Positions 42,641 to 51,233 of a stretch of DNA of 64,000 nt are shown piece after piece (positions within the stretch are counted from its first letter, which is position 1; every line of letters starts with the position of its first letter). The DNA lies in contig NZ_JADKRZ010000008.1 in NCBI RefSeq assembly GCF_015350905.1, positions 1 to 64,000 of the forward strand, read 5' to 3'. A model generated the notes under the pieces. That model was not told the origin of the DNA. It made no database searches and saw only the letters and a program-made list of their open reading frames with translations. Origin of the DNA: Curtobacterium sp. VKM Ac-2865 (lineage in GTDB: Bacteria; Actinomycetota; Actinomycetes; Actinomycetales; Microbacteriaceae). The translations under genes and the position numbers were made by a program.

Positions 42641-43516
42641 GTGCGCATCGACGGCACGGCCCTCGCCGCACGCACGCTCGAGGAACTCCGCGTGCGTGTC
42701 GACCGGCTGCACGAACGCGGCATCCACCCGGGCCTCGGCACGATCCTGGTCGGGGAGAACGCGGGCTCGCTGTCGTACGTCGCCGGCAAGCACCGGGACT
42801 CGGCGCAGATCGGCATCGAGTCGATCCGCCTCGACCTGCCCGCGACCGCCTCGGCCGCCGACATCCGCGCCGCGATCCTGCAGATGAACGACGACCCCCG
42901 GGTCACGGCGTTCATCGTGCAGCTCCCGCTGCCAGAGGGGATCGACCCGACGCCGATGCTCGAGCTGATGGACCCGTCGAAGGACGCCGACGGCCTGCAC
43001 CCGACGAACCTCGGGGAGCTCGTGCTCGCCGTCCCCGGTGGTGCCGGCACGATCGACGCACCACTGCCGTGCACGCCTCGGGGGATCGTCGAGATGCTCC
43101 GTGCGTACGACATCCCGATCCGCGGCAAGCACGTCACGATCATCGGCCAGGGCCTGACCGTCGGGCGCCCGCTCGGCCTGCTGCTCACCCGGCTCGAGGC
43201 CACCGCCACCCTCACGCACTCCCTGACCGCCGACGTCGCCGCCGAGTGCCGCCGCGCGGACATCGTCGTCGCGGCTGCCGGGGTCGCCGGACTGGTCAAG
43301 CCCGACTGGGTCCAGCCGGGCGCCGCGGTCATCGACGTGGGCATCACCCGGGTCGTGAACCAGGAGACCGGCAAGGCCAAGCTGCACGGCGACGTCGACC
43401 CCGCGGTCGCGTCCGTCGCCGGCTTCATGTCGCCGGTGCCTGGTGGTGTCGGCCCGATGACCCGGGCGATGCTCATGAAGAACGTGGTCGAGGCCGCCGA
43501 GCGCCGACTGAAGTAG
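42641..43516 (+). CDS. folD: Methylenetetrahydrofolate dehydrogenase/cyclohydrolase
   Basis: A 291-residue FolD converting 5,10-methylene-THF to 10-formyl-THF. Motifs: catalytic Lys in [19 protein letters not shown], the substrate loop LHPTNLGEL, the Rossmann [11 protein letters not shown] and [12 protein letters not shown] near the end. I prefer GTG 42641 ([12 protein letters not shown]) because GGGGAGGA lies eight to nine bases upstream. A GTG at 42563 overlapping glyA's stop is also open and would add 26 residues. Confidence 0.93.
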   Translation: MRIDGTALAARTLEELRVRVDRLHERGIHPGLGTILVGENAGSLSYVAGKHRDSAQIGIESIRLDLPATASAADIRAAILQMNDDPRVTAFIVQLPLPEGIDPTPMLELMDPSKDADGLHPTNLGELVLAVPGGAGTIDAPLPCTPRGIVEMLRAYDIPIRGKHVTIIGQGLTVGRPLGLLLTRLEATATLTHSLTADVAAECRRADIVVAAAGVAGLVKPDWVQPGAAVIDVGITRVVNQETGKAKLHGDVDPAVASVAGFMSPVPGGVGPMTRAMLMKNVVEAAERRLK

Positions 43517-43550
43517 CCGCCAGCGCGTTGCCGTCGCATCTGCTCGGCGC

Positions 43551-43556
43551 TACGTT
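43551..43556 (+). promoter_or_regulatory. -10 hexamer TACGTT, leaderless membrane-protein gene
   Basis: TACGTT ends six bases before the ATG at 43563. Confidence 0.45.
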
Positions 43557-43562
43557 CACCCC

Positions 43563-44066
43563 ATGGGGGAGAACGTGGTCGCCGTGCCGGTGATGGCAGC
43601 CGAGGGGCGTCGCTTCACGCTGCGCGGGTGGATGGTCGTCGTCGCCACGATCGTCAGCCTGTTCGTGGTCGGGGTGCTCGGCACGTGGAGCGCGAGCGCC
43701 GACTACGGCGGGGTCGACGCGGACGGGCACTGGATCGACGCGTCCGGGGTCGTCGTCGCTTCCGCACCAGCCACGGTCGAGGCCCTCGGCCACCCGTCGC
43801 CCCTCAGCGTCACGCTCATCGTGCTCGTCGGCGTGCTCGGTGTCCTCGTCCCACCGACGCTCGCACGGTGGGGCCGCGAGCGCCTCGGCCAGACCGTCCG
43901 GATCGCCGCCGTCGTCGCGCTCCCGGTGCTCACCGTCGCCACGGTCCTGGTCTTCTCGGTGTGGGAGAGCCACGTCGTGCTGGACCAGATCCAGCAGCAC
44001 GTGCTGCCGGTCCACGCCTTCCCCCTGAGCGGCACGACGATCACGACGGGCCACATCACGCGCTGA
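43563..44066 (+). CDS. Three-helix membrane protein of unknown function
   Basis: A 167-residue protein: helix at about residues 22-42, an extracytoplasmic segment with Tyr/Gly/Trp (SADYGGVDADGHWIDASG), then helices at about 82-97 and 112-133. It ends with a short polar tail. No known motif. Monocistronic, leaderless. Confidence 0.7.
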   Translation: MGENVVAVPVMAAEGRRFTLRGWMVVVATIVSLFVVGVLGTWSASADYGGVDADGHWIDASGVVVASAPATVEALGHPSPLSVTLIVLVGVLGVLVPPTLARWGRERLGQTVRIAAVVALPVLTVATVLVFSVWESHVVLDQIQQHVLPVHAFPLSGTTITTGHITR

Positions 44067-44423
44067 GCGTGGCGCTGCGCCGCCGCCCGCTCCGGCCCGG
44101 CCCCGGACGAGTCTCACCTCCGCGGCCGTCGCGTGGGGTCGGCAAGGAGCAAGGTGTCCGCCCAGACGAGACTCGGCCTGGAGGCCCGGCCCGGCTCCGG
44201 GACGCCGGCGCCACGACCGCGACCGCGACCGCGACAGATGTCGCGCCGAGCGGCCGTACGACCACATCTCTGCGCGGAGGTGACGAATCCGGTCGGCGTT
44301 CGCCAAGTCTCGATGACCGGATTCGTCATCGTTCTGAACGAACACCGTTGACCGTGCCGTCGGCGTCGACTGCGGGACGGCCCTGCAGGTGCAGGGCTGG
44401 TGCGTGTCGTTCGGGCCGGCGTG

Positions 44424-44483
44424 GCACAACAGGAACCGGCTCGCGCCACGGACATCCGTGGCGCGAGCCGGTTCCGGTTGTGC
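44424..44483. repeat. 29-bp inverted repeat with a 2-base loop
   Basis: The arms 44424-44452 and 44455-44483 pair at 28 of 29 positions, separated only by CA; the centre reads CCACGGACATCCGTGG. Flanking GCCGGC copies (44415-44420, 44491-44496) could extend it. It may terminate galK transcripts but is far longer than needed. Confidence 0.8.
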
Positions 44484-44494
44484 GACGCCAGCCG

Positions 44495-44519
44495 GCGCTG
44501 CGCGCCGCGCGCGCAGCGC
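44495..44519 (-). terminator. GC hairpin terminator after galK
   Basis: GCGCTGCGCG (44495-44504) pairs perfectly with 44510-44519 over a five-base loop, ten bases after the galK stop. Confidence 0.6.
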
Positions 44520-44529
44520 CGCGCCCGCG

Positions 44530-45666
44530 TCAGCCGTCGCGCCGCGCGCCCTGCGCCGCGCGCACCGTGAACACGGTCGGCTCGCGGAAACCAGCGTCCG
44601 CGAAGGCGGAGGTGACGGCCGTCGTGATCGTCTGGCGAGCCTCCCGGTCGACCAACGCGATCGCCGACCCACCGAAGCCGCCACCGGTCATCCGCGCCCC
44701 GACGGCACCGTTCGCCATCGCGGTCGCGACCGCCAGGTCGAGCTCCGGCACGGAGATCTCGAAGTCGTCGCGCATGGACTCGTGCGACGCGACGAGCAGG
44801 TCACCGATCGCCCGGGCGCCCTGCTCGCGGAGGGTCCGGACGGTGTCGAGGACGCGCTGGTCCTCGGTCACGATGTGCCGCACGCGCCGGAAGGTCTCGT
44901 CGTCCAGGAGCTCCTGTGCCCGCGGCAGGTCGTCCACCGCGACGTCGCGCAGGGCCTCGACGCCGAGGACCTCCGCACCCTTCTCGCACGAAGCCCGACG
45001 TGCGGCGTAGCCACCGGTGGCGTGCGCGTGTTCGACACGGGTGTCGATCACCAGGACCTCGAGCCCGTCGGCCTGGAGCGCCATGTCGACCACGGCCGTG
45101 TCGAGCGTGCGGCAGTCCAGGAACACGACGGCGTCCTGTTCCCCGAGCAGTGACGCGGACTGGTCCATGATCCCCGTCGGCGCACCGACCGCGTGGTTCT
45201 CGGAGTACTGGCCCACGCGAGCGAGCTGCTTGCGGTCGAGGCCCAGCTCCCACAGGTCGTTGAAGGCCAGCGCCACGCCGCACTCGATCGCAGCGCTCGA
45301 CGACAGGCCGGCGCCGACCGGGACCTCGGACTCGATGTAGACGTCGAGGCCGGTCGCTCCCGACAGGTCCGCGCCCTGCTCCTGCAGCGCCCAGGCGATG
45401 CCGAACACGTACGCCGACCAGCCGTCCATCGCGTCGGGCGACAGTTCGTCGAGCGAGAGCGACACGACGGTCTCCGGATCGAACGCCGAGGCGACCCGCA
45501 GGGTGCGGTCGGACCGGGGCGCGATGGACGCCGTGGTGCGGCGGTCGATCGCGAAGGGGAGGACGTAGCCCTCGTTGTAGTCGGTGTGCTCACCGATCAG
45601 GTTCACGCGGCCGGGGGCGGAGTACCGCACCGTCGGCTCGTGCCCGAACACCTGCTGGAACGTCAT
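44530..45666 (-). CDS. galK: Galactokinase
   Basis: A 378-residue GHMP kinase. Motifs: APGRVNLIGEHTDYNEGYVLP (galactokinase signature, split here at GRVNLIGEHTDYNEG), the ATP loop VPVGAGLSSSAAIE and GARMTGGGFGGSAIAL. It makes galactose-1-phosphate, the substrate of GalT. The ATG overlaps the galT stop (ATGA). Confidence 0.95.
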   Translation of the reverse strand: MTFQQVFGHEPTVRYSAPGRVNLIGEHTDYNEGYVLPFAIDRRTTASIAPRSDRTLRVASAFDPETVVSLSLDELSPDAMDGWSAYVFGIAWALQEQGADLSGATGLDVYIESEVPVGAGLSSSAAIECGVALAFNDLWELGLDRKQLARVGQYSENHAVGAPTGIMDQSASLLGEQDAVVFLDCRTLDTAVVDMALQADGLEVLVIDTRVEHAHATGGYAARRASCEKGAEVLGVEALRDVAVDDLPRAQELLDDETFRRVRHIVTEDQRVLDTVRTLREQGARAIGDLLVASHESMRDDFEISVPELDLAVATAMANGAVGARMTGGGFGGSAIALVDREARQTITTAVTSAFADAGFREPTVFTVRAAQGARRDG

Positions 45667-46760
45667 GCTCGTTCGATCCCTCCTCGGATGAACTCGGCCG
45701 CCTTCTCGGGCACGAGGTCCCCGATCCAGGCGCCCATGGCGGCTTCACTGCCGGCCAGGAACTTCAACTTGTCCGCCGACCGACGCGGCGACGTGATCTG
45801 CAGCATCAGCCGGACGGTGTCGCGTCCGGTGTGCACCGGCGCCTGGTGCCATGCGGCGATGTACGGGGTCGGGTCGCCGTAGAGCGCGTCGAGCCCACGG
45901 GTGAGCCGCAGGTGCATGTGCGCGAGCTCGTCCTTCTCGGCGTCGGTCAGCCCGGCGAAGTCCGGCACGTGGCGGTGCGGCAGCAGGTGGATCTCGATCG
46001 GCCACCGTGCGGCGAAGGGCACGAAGGCGGTGAAGTGCTCCCCGGCGAGGACGACCCGCTCGGAGGCGCGCTCGTTCGCCAGGTGCTGCTCGAACAGGTC
46101 GGGGCCGAAGCGCTCGATCGACGCCAGCAGTCGCTGCGTGCGCGGGGTGACGTAGGGGTAGGCGTAGATCTGCCCGTGGGGGTGGTGCAGCGTGACGCCG
46201 ATGGCCTCGCCGCGGTTCTCGAACGGGAACACCTGCTGGATGCCGGGCATCGCGGAGAGCGCGGCGGTGCGGTCGGCCCAGGCCTCGACCACGGTGCGGG
46301 CGCGGGACTCGGAGATGGACGCGAACGAGCCGGCGGTCTCGGGGGAGAAGCAGACGACCTCGCACCGTCCGACGGAGCGCAGCTGGCGGTTCAGTCCGAC
46401 GTCCAACAGCGACGCGAGCGACTCGGGGGCGTCGTCGGCCTCGAGCACGGGGCCGAACGACGGGGACCGGTTCTCGAACACGGCCACGTCGTACCGACTC
46501 GGGACCTCTGACGGGTTCGCCGCGGTCTGCGGTGCCAGGGGGTCCTGGTCGGCCGGGGGCAGGAACACGCGGTTCTGCCGGGCACTCGCGATCGAGACCC
46601 ACTCGCCCGTGAGGACGTCCTGGCGCATCCGTGCCGTCTCCGGCCGCGGGTCGAGCGTCCGCTCGTCGATGTTCCGTTCAGCGGGCAGCTGCGTGTCCGC
46701 ATCGTCGAAGTAGATGAGGTCGCGGCCGTCCGCGAGCTTCGTCGCGCGCTTGGTGATCAC
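45663..46760 (-). CDS. galT: Galactose-1-phosphate uridylyltransferase
   Basis: A 365-residue GalT. The active site HPHGQ lies in GVTLHHPHGQIYAYPY, and the metal-binding HLLPHRH segment follows. GTG start (VITKRATKLADGR) with a TACGCT hexamer six bases upstream, so leaderless. First gene of galTK and divergent from a DeoR regulator. No galE is in the window. Confidence 0.94.
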   Translation of the reverse strand: MITKRATKLADGRDLIYFDDADTQLPAERNIDERTLDPRPETARMRQDVLTGEWVSIASARQNRVFLPPADQDPLAPQTAANPSEVPSRYDVAVFENRSPSFGPVLEADDAPESLASLLDVGLNRQLRSVGRCEVVCFSPETAGSFASISESRARTVVEAWADRTAALSAMPGIQQVFPFENRGEAIGVTLHHPHGQIYAYPYVTPRTQRLLASIERFGPDLFEQHLANERASERVVLAGEHFTAFVPFAARWPIEIHLLPHRHVPDFAGLTDAEKDELAHMHLRLTRGLDALYGDPTPYIAAWHQAPVHTGRDTVRLMLQITSPRRSADKLKFLAGSEAAMGAWIGDLVPEKAAEFIRGGIERA

Positions 46761-46766
46761 CGCCCC

Positions 46767-46772
46767 AGCGTA
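46767..46772 (-). promoter_or_regulatory. -10 hexamer TACGCT, leaderless galT
   Basis: Minus-strand TACGCT, GGGGCG, then GTG. Confidence 0.5.
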
Positions 46773-46818
46773 CCGAACGAACGAAGGATTGCGAAAGTGA
46801 TCGGAAGCAGACGAAACT
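46773..46818. promoter_or_regulatory. CGAA-rich regulator region between galT and deoR-type gene
   Basis: CGAACGAACGAAGG (46774-46787) is followed by GCGAAAG and GACGAAAC, i.e. repeated CGAA boxes in one orientation. DeoR proteins commonly bind direct repeats of this kind. GAAACT (46813-46818) ends six bases before the GTG of the regulator and may be its -10. Confidence 0.4.
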
Positions 46819-46824
46819 GTCCCC

Positions 46825-47664
46825 GTGAGCGACGACGACCTCTTCCTCGCCGGCACGATGCCGGCGCCCCTGCGGCAGGACCGCATCGTCGCCATCGTCG
46901 ACGGCGCCCCCGGCCTGGTTCGGACCGCGTCGCTCGCCGCCGCGCTCGGCACGAGCGAGGTGACGGTCCGACAGGACCTCGCCGTCCTCGACCGGGAGGC
47001 CCGGGTCAGGCGGGTGCACGGCGGTGCGGTCCGCCCCGGGGTCGGGTCGCCGGAGCGCCCGTTCGAGGAGACCGCCGTCGAGCACCAGGCGGCCAAGGCC
47101 GCCATCGGCCGCGCTGCGGCCGCCCTCGTGCGGTCCGGGGAGTGTGTGGTGCTCGACGTCGGGACCACTCCGGCCGCCGTGGCCGAGGCGCTCGTCGTCC
47201 GCGAGGACCTGGTCGACGTCACCGTCGTCACGAACTCCCTCACCACGGCCCTGGCCCTCGAGCGCGCGGTGCCGCGGTTCACGGTGGTCGTCACCGGCGG
47301 CACGCTCCGCCCCCTGCAGCACTCGCTCGTCGCACCCTTCAACGCCACGGTCCTGCCGATGATCGCCGCCGACGTGGTGTTCCTCGGCGGCACCGGTGTC
47401 GACGTCGAGCACGGCCTGACGAACGTGAACCTGCCGGAGACCGAGGCCAAGCGGATGCTCGCAGCGACGGCCCGGCGTACGGTCGTGGTGGTGGACGGCT
47501 CGAAGTTCGGCCGTGCGCACATCGGGGTCGTCCGCGGCCTCGACGACATCGACGTCATCGTGACGGCGGAGGCCCCGCCGGAGCTCGTCGAGCACGTACG
47601 AGCCGCCGGGGTCCAGGTCGTCGTCGCCGACGACACCGCACCGGGAAGGAACCACAGCGCATGA
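46825..47664 (+). CDS. DeoR family sugar regulator
   Basis: A 279-residue DeoR protein. N-terminal helix-turn-helix (RTASLAAALGTSEVTVRQDLAVLDREARVRRVHGG) carries the family signature, followed by the sugar-phosphate sensor domain (VVLDVGTTPAAVAEAL, VTNSLTTALAL, VDGSKFGR). Divergent from galTK and coupled to the epimerase gene, so it most likely represses galactose genes and is released by a sugar phosphate. Confidence 0.9.
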   Translation: MSDDDLFLAGTMPAPLRQDRIVAIVDGAPGLVRTASLAAALGTSEVTVRQDLAVLDREARVRRVHGGAVRPGVGSPERPFEETAVEHQAAKAAIGRAAAALVRSGECVVLDVGTTPAAVAEALVVREDLVDVTVVTNSLTTALALERAVPRFTVVVTGGTLRPLQHSLVAPFNATVLPMIAADVVFLGGTGVDVEHGLTNVNLPETEAKRMLAATARRTVVVVDGSKFGRAHIGVVRGLDDIDVIVTAEAPPELVEHVRAAGVQVVVADDTAPGRNHSA

Positions 47665-48593
47665 CCGCAGCACCCACCGGAGGCCAGTACCACCTCCGTC
47701 ACGCCGGCCCGGACGGGGTCGTCGAGGCGGTCGTGACCGAGGTCGCCGCCGGCATCCGCCAGCTCACCGTCGCCGGGTTCGACCTCACCGAGCCCTTCCC
47801 GGCGTCCCAGGCGCCCGCTGGTGCGAACGGCATCGTCCTGGTCCCGTGGCCGAACCGTGTCGCCGGCGGTGTCTGGCAGCTCGACGGTGCCGCCCAGCAG
47901 CTCGACGTCTCCGAGCCGAAGTACGGCAACGCCTCGCACGGCTTGCTCCGGTTCTCGCCGTACCGCGTGGTGGACCAGACCGAGTCGTCGGTGCTGCAGC
48001 AGGCCACGATCCACCCGCAGCACGGCTGGCCCTTCACCCTCGAGACCCGGGTGCACCACGAGCTCGTCGACGACGGCATCCGCATCACCCACGAGGTCAC
48101 GAACCGCTCCGACGTGCGTGCGCCCTTCGCCGTCGGTGCCCACCCGTACCTCCGTGCCGGCGACACCCCGGCCGAGGACCTCGTCGTCACGCTCGACGCC
48201 GCCACGGCCTTCACCGTCGACGAGCGCAAGATCCCGAACGGCACGCGGCCCGTCGAGGGCACCGACCAGGACCTCCGCGCGGGTCGTCGTGCGGGGGACT
48301 CGGACCTCGACACGGCCTACACCGACGTCACCCCCGGCAGCGACGGCATCCGTCGGACGACGATCCACGGGCCGGAGGGCGACGGCGTCGAGCTCTGGCA
48401 GGACGCGTCGTTCCCGTACGTGCAGGTCTTCACCTCCCGCGAGTTCCCTCGTGGCGACGGCAAGGGCCTGGCCGTCGCAGTCGAGCCGATGACCGCCCCT
48501 GCCGACGCGCTCAACTCGGGCGAGGGCCTGCGCTGGCTCGAGCCCGACGAGACCTGGACCGGCTCGTGGGGGATCCACCGCGTCTGGTCCTGA
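47661..48593 (+). CDS. Aldose 1-epimerase family protein
   Basis: A 310-residue galactose-mutarotase-like protein. Visible motifs: PWPNRVAGGVWQLDG, NASHGLLRFSPY (catalytic His), HPYLRAG and the catalytic Glu in AVEPMTAPADALNSGEGLRWL. Its ATG overlaps the DeoR stop (ATGA). It would interconvert sugar anomers before GalK. Annotated as aldose epimerase rather than galM because several related families share these motifs. Confidence 0.88.
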   Translation: MTAAPTGGQYHLRHAGPDGVVEAVVTEVAAGIRQLTVAGFDLTEPFPASQAPAGANGIVLVPWPNRVAGGVWQLDGAAQQLDVSEPKYGNASHGLLRFSPYRVVDQTESSVLQQATIHPQHGWPFTLETRVHHELVDDGIRITHEVTNRSDVRAPFAVGAHPYLRAGDTPAEDLVVTLDAATAFTVDERKIPNGTRPVEGTDQDLRAGRRAGDSDLDTAYTDVTPGSDGIRRTTIHGPEGDGVELWQDASFPYVQVFTSREFPRGDGKGLAVAVEPMTAPADALNSGEGLRWLEPDETWTGSWGIHRVWS

Positions 48594-48622
48594 CCCGTCC
48601 GGTCGGACCGCTGCTGGATGAA

Positions 48623-48656
48623 CGAAGGCCCCGCCGGTCATCCGGCGGGGCCTTCG
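48623..48656 (+). terminator. Perfect 15-bp hairpin terminator
   Basis: CGAAGGCCCCGCCGG (48623-48637) pairs perfectly with 48642-48656 over TCAT. It ends the deoR-epimerase transcript. Confidence 0.8.
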
Positions 48657-48681
48657 TACGTCGTCAGTGGTGGCGCGGGTC

Positions 48682-49002
48682 TCAGGCGCGACGCATGCGC
48701 AGGGCCTCGACCGCGAGCGACTCGGTGGCGTAGCGGCCGATCTCCTGCGCCCAGGCCGGGTCGTCGCCGCGGAGGGCGAGGAACTGCTTGCGCTGGCGGC
48801 ACACGTACCCGAGGACGCTCGAACCCGTGGCGACCTCGACGAAGTCCGTGCGGATGTGCCTGGTCGTGACCTGCGCGCGTCGGCGGAGCGTGTCCAGCAG
48901 CAGCCGGTCGCTCATGGAGGTGTTCGTCGCTGCGGCGAGCTCGACGATGCGGCGCGCTTCCCCGGTGGTGCTGGTGTGCGTGGCGTCGATGTGCTCGATC
49001 AC
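48682..49002 (-). CDS. Small hypothetical protein
   Basis: A 106-residue soluble, helix-rich protein (GEARRIVELAAATNTSMSDR, VCRQRKQFLALRGDDPAWAQ). Nothing recognised. GTG at 49002 (VIEHIDATHTST) is the most upstream start before the frame loses protein-like composition. Monocistronic. Confidence 0.5.
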   Translation of the reverse strand: MIEHIDATHTSTTGEARRIVELAAATNTSMSDRLLLDTLRRRAQVTTRHIRTDFVEVATGSSVLGYVCRQRKQFLALRGDDPAWAQEIGRYATESLAVEALRMRRA

Positions 49003-49162
49003 GGTGTACCCCGTTCGTCTCGTTGCTGGTGGTGCGGATGACCCACGAGCAGTGGATCCGGAGACGACACTAACGGCGTCCGCCCACCAGCCCGCTGTGG
49101 ATCGGCCGGTGTGCGCAGGGGGTTCGCCATGAGAACGCTGTGGACGAGTTGTCCCCCGGAGG

Positions 49163-49954
49163 TCAGCTCGCCTGGCACTCCGAGGAAGCGGTCCCGAGCC
49201 CGCGGAGCGCAGCACCGACCCGGCGTGCCATGTAGCGGTACCCGTCGTCGTCGAGGTGTTCGCCGTCCCGAGCGGCGTAGGCGGGACTGTTCACCGTCGT
49301 GAACCAGCCCGCCGCGTTCGGGTCGATGTAGGGCACGCCCACGGTGTGCGCTCCGGCGGCGACCGCGGCGTCGATGCCCGCGGTCGTGTCGGCGCGGGGC
49401 AGCGGTGCCGACGGGCCGATCGCCACGACCACGGCGTCCGGCCACTGGCGCTCCGCCGTCCGCAGTGTCGCCTCCACCCGCTGCTGCAGGGCGTCGGCGC
49501 TCGTGACCCAGTCGTTCTGGCTGCCCTGCACGAGCACGAGGTCCGGGTCGAGGTCCGCGTGCGCAGCGATGCGGGGGAGGTAGGTGTTGCGCGACTGGTT
49601 GCCGGCACCGGCGTTGGCGTAGCCGGTGCCCGGACGGCCGTCGATCGTGCTCCGCCAGGCCTCGCTCGCCGTGAGCAGCTGCGCCCATCCGGTGTGCGCG
49701 TCCGAGGACCCGCGCCCCGCCGTGTACGAGTCGCCGATGATCAGCACGTCGGCCCCGGCCGCCGTCGCCCGCTCGACCCGGTCGCTCGCCGTCGTGGTCG
49801 ACGGCTGGCACGCGTCCGACACCGACGGGATCAGCACGACGAACGCGGCGACACCGACCGACATCAGCCCGAGGGCGAACGCCGGCCTCCGGGATCGCCG
49901 GACGCCGCCACGACCGCGAGCGGCCGCCGCGCCGCCGTCGGTTCGTCTGGGCAT
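49163..49954 (-). CDS. SGNH/GDSL hydrolase
   Basis: A 263-residue SGNH hydrolase. One N-terminal membrane segment or signal (FALGLMSVGVAAFVVLIPSV) places it outside the cell. The catalytic serine is in IIGDSYTAGRGS, block III Asn in VQGSQNDW and the His/Asp block in DGEHLDDDGYRYM. ATG 49954 is preferred over 49990 because TAGAAT ends seven bases upstream. Directly downstream of an O-acyltransferase gene; the pair likely edits acetyl groups on a surface polysaccharide. Confidence 0.85.
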   Translation of the reverse strand: MPRRTDGGAAAARGRGGVRRSRRPAFALGLMSVGVAAFVVLIPSVSDACQPSTTTASDRVERATAAGADVLIIGDSYTAGRGSSDAHTGWAQLLTASEAWRSTIDGRPGTGYANAGAGNQSRNTYLPRIAAHADLDPDLVLVQGSQNDWVTSADALQQRVEATLRTAERQWPDAVVVAIGPSAPLPRADTTAGIDAAVAAGAHTVGVPYIDPNAAGWFTTVNSPAYAARDGEHLDDDGYRYMARRVGAALRGLGTASSECQAS

Positions 49955-49961
49955 GTCAGGG

Positions 49962-49967
49962 ATTCTA
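49962..49967 (-). promoter_or_regulatory. -10 hexamer TAGAAT, leaderless SGNH gene
   Basis: Minus-strand TAGAAT, seven bases, then ATG; it decides the start of this gene. Confidence 0.45.
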
Positions 49968-50011
49968 CGGATGGTCGCGGGTGGGAACATCCGAGCTCCA
50001 TGTGACCGGGC

Positions 50012-51154
50012 TCAGGAGGCCCGGGAGCGCTCCGTGACGTCGGCGACCCGTCGGCCCCGTCGCTTGGCCGGGTCGGCGCCGGACAGCCGCCGCGCCACGG
50101 TCTTGGCCAGGCGGTGCGCCGGCAGCTCCACGAACCGCGCGAAGAACACCGACACGACCAGGGCGAGCGGCACGGCGATGACCGGGGTCAGCCATGGGTG
50201 CGCGGTCGGCACCAGGTTGGCGATGCTCACGGCGATCGGCTCGTGCACGAGGTACAGGCTGAACGACACCCGACCGAGGGTCCGTGGGACGGACCCGAGG
50301 AGGACCCGTTCCGCCGGCAGCCACTTGCCCGCGAGCACGACGAGCATCGCGGCTGACAGCAGGATCACGGTCGAGCCGAAGACCGCGCCGGGGGCGTCGT
50401 TCGGGATCCACCACGAGCAGGTGATCCCGAGCAGGCTCGCGAGGAACAGGACCCAGCCGACGGGGCGCCGGACGGTCGGGATCCGCTCCCACCCGGCGGC
50501 GAGGGCGGAACCGACCAGGAACATCGACAGGTAGGTCAGCCACTGCATCCGGAGCGGATGACCCGCGGTGGAGAGCAGCGCTGCGACGATCACCGTGATC
50601 CACCAGTACCGACGGGTCACTGCGGCGATCGAGACGAACAGGGGGAGGAGGAGTGAGAAGGCCACCTCCCAGGTCAGCGACCACAGGGGGCTGTTCATCC
50701 GGGTCGGTGCGAGCAGGGTGACGTCGCCGAGGAGGCCGTCGAGCGACAGGGACTGGGCGTGCCGGAGCACCCATGCCGACTGGCCCGTCGTCGGTGTCCT
50801 CGGGACCAGGAGGAAGAGGACGAGCGCGAACAGGACCGACGCGATGACGGGCAGGTACAGGCGGATCAGCCGGCTCGGGAAGTACGCGTTCCAGTCCTGT
50901 GTCCGGCGGAGTGCCGGCAGGGTGAGGACGAACCCGCTGAGGACGAAGAAGACGAACACGGCCTCGCCCCCGGCCCAGAAGACGTGGAGCGGGCTGTAGA
51001 CCAGCCAGGCCCGCGTGTCCGGGACGGGGAGGTGCAGGTTCCCGTTGGCGAACGACGGGATGGTGAGCAGGCTGTGGTGGATCAGGACCACGGCCGCAGC
51101 GACACCGCGCAGGCCGTCGAGCGAGCCGATCCTGCCCGCGGGGCGATCGCGCAT
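50012..51154 (-). CDS. Membrane O-acyltransferase (Acyl_transf_3/OafA type)
   Basis: A 380-residue protein with about ten membrane helices. The N-terminal signature SLDGLRGVAAAVVLIHH holds the family's Arg and His. The C-terminus is short and basic (no fused SGNH domain), and the separate SGNH gene follows 58 bp on. Together they would match the two halves of OafA-like enzymes. Acyl acceptor unknown. TAGGAT ends six bases before the ATG. Confidence 0.9.
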   Translation of the reverse strand: MRDRPAGRIGSLDGLRGVAAAVVLIHHSLLTIPSFANGNLHLPVPDTRAWLVYSPLHVFWAGGEAVFVFFVLSGFVLTLPALRRTQDWNAYFPSRLIRLYLPVIASVLFALVLFLLVPRTPTTGQSAWVLRHAQSLSLDGLLGDVTLLAPTRMNSPLWSLTWEVAFSLLLPLFVSIAAVTRRYWWITVIVAALLSTAGHPLRMQWLTYLSMFLVGSALAAGWERIPTVRRPVGWVLFLASLLGITCSWWIPNDAPGAVFGSTVILLSAAMLVVLAGKWLPAERVLLGSVPRTLGRVSFSLYLVHEPIAVSIANLVPTAHPWLTPVIAVPLALVVSVFFARFVELPAHRLAKTVARRLSGADPAKRRGRRVADVTERSRAS

Positions 51155-51160
51155 GCATCG

Positions 51161-51166
51161 ATCCTA
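51161..51166 (-). promoter_or_regulatory. -10 hexamer TAGGAT, leaderless acyltransferase
   Basis: Minus-strand TAGGAT, CGATGC, then ATG. Confidence 0.5.
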
Positions 51167-51233
51167 CGGAATGCCGAGCCGGAAGACGAAACTCCTTCAG
51201 TTCGAACCGCTCGAGATCGTTCCCGGTCGTGGC

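Larger units (their letters stand above)
44067..44529. other. Gene-free region with long inverted repeats
   Basis: 463 bp with no convincing gene. CGAGTCTC at 44108-44115 pairs with 44167-44174 (same family as 20267 and 20326). A GCCTGGAGGC core is at 44176-44185. Near galK come a 29-bp hairpin (44424-44483) and a second GC hairpin (44495-44519). Confidence 0.6.

Noticed and set aside
44133-44351. Short open frames between the membrane-protein gene and galK
   Set aside because: Composition is basic and repeat-derived, they overlap inverted repeats and lack start signals.
48999-49811. Alternative frame over the SGNH hydrolase
   Set aside because: Arg/Gly-rich shadow frame; the chosen frame has the GDS, block III and DxxH motifs and a leaderless promoter.
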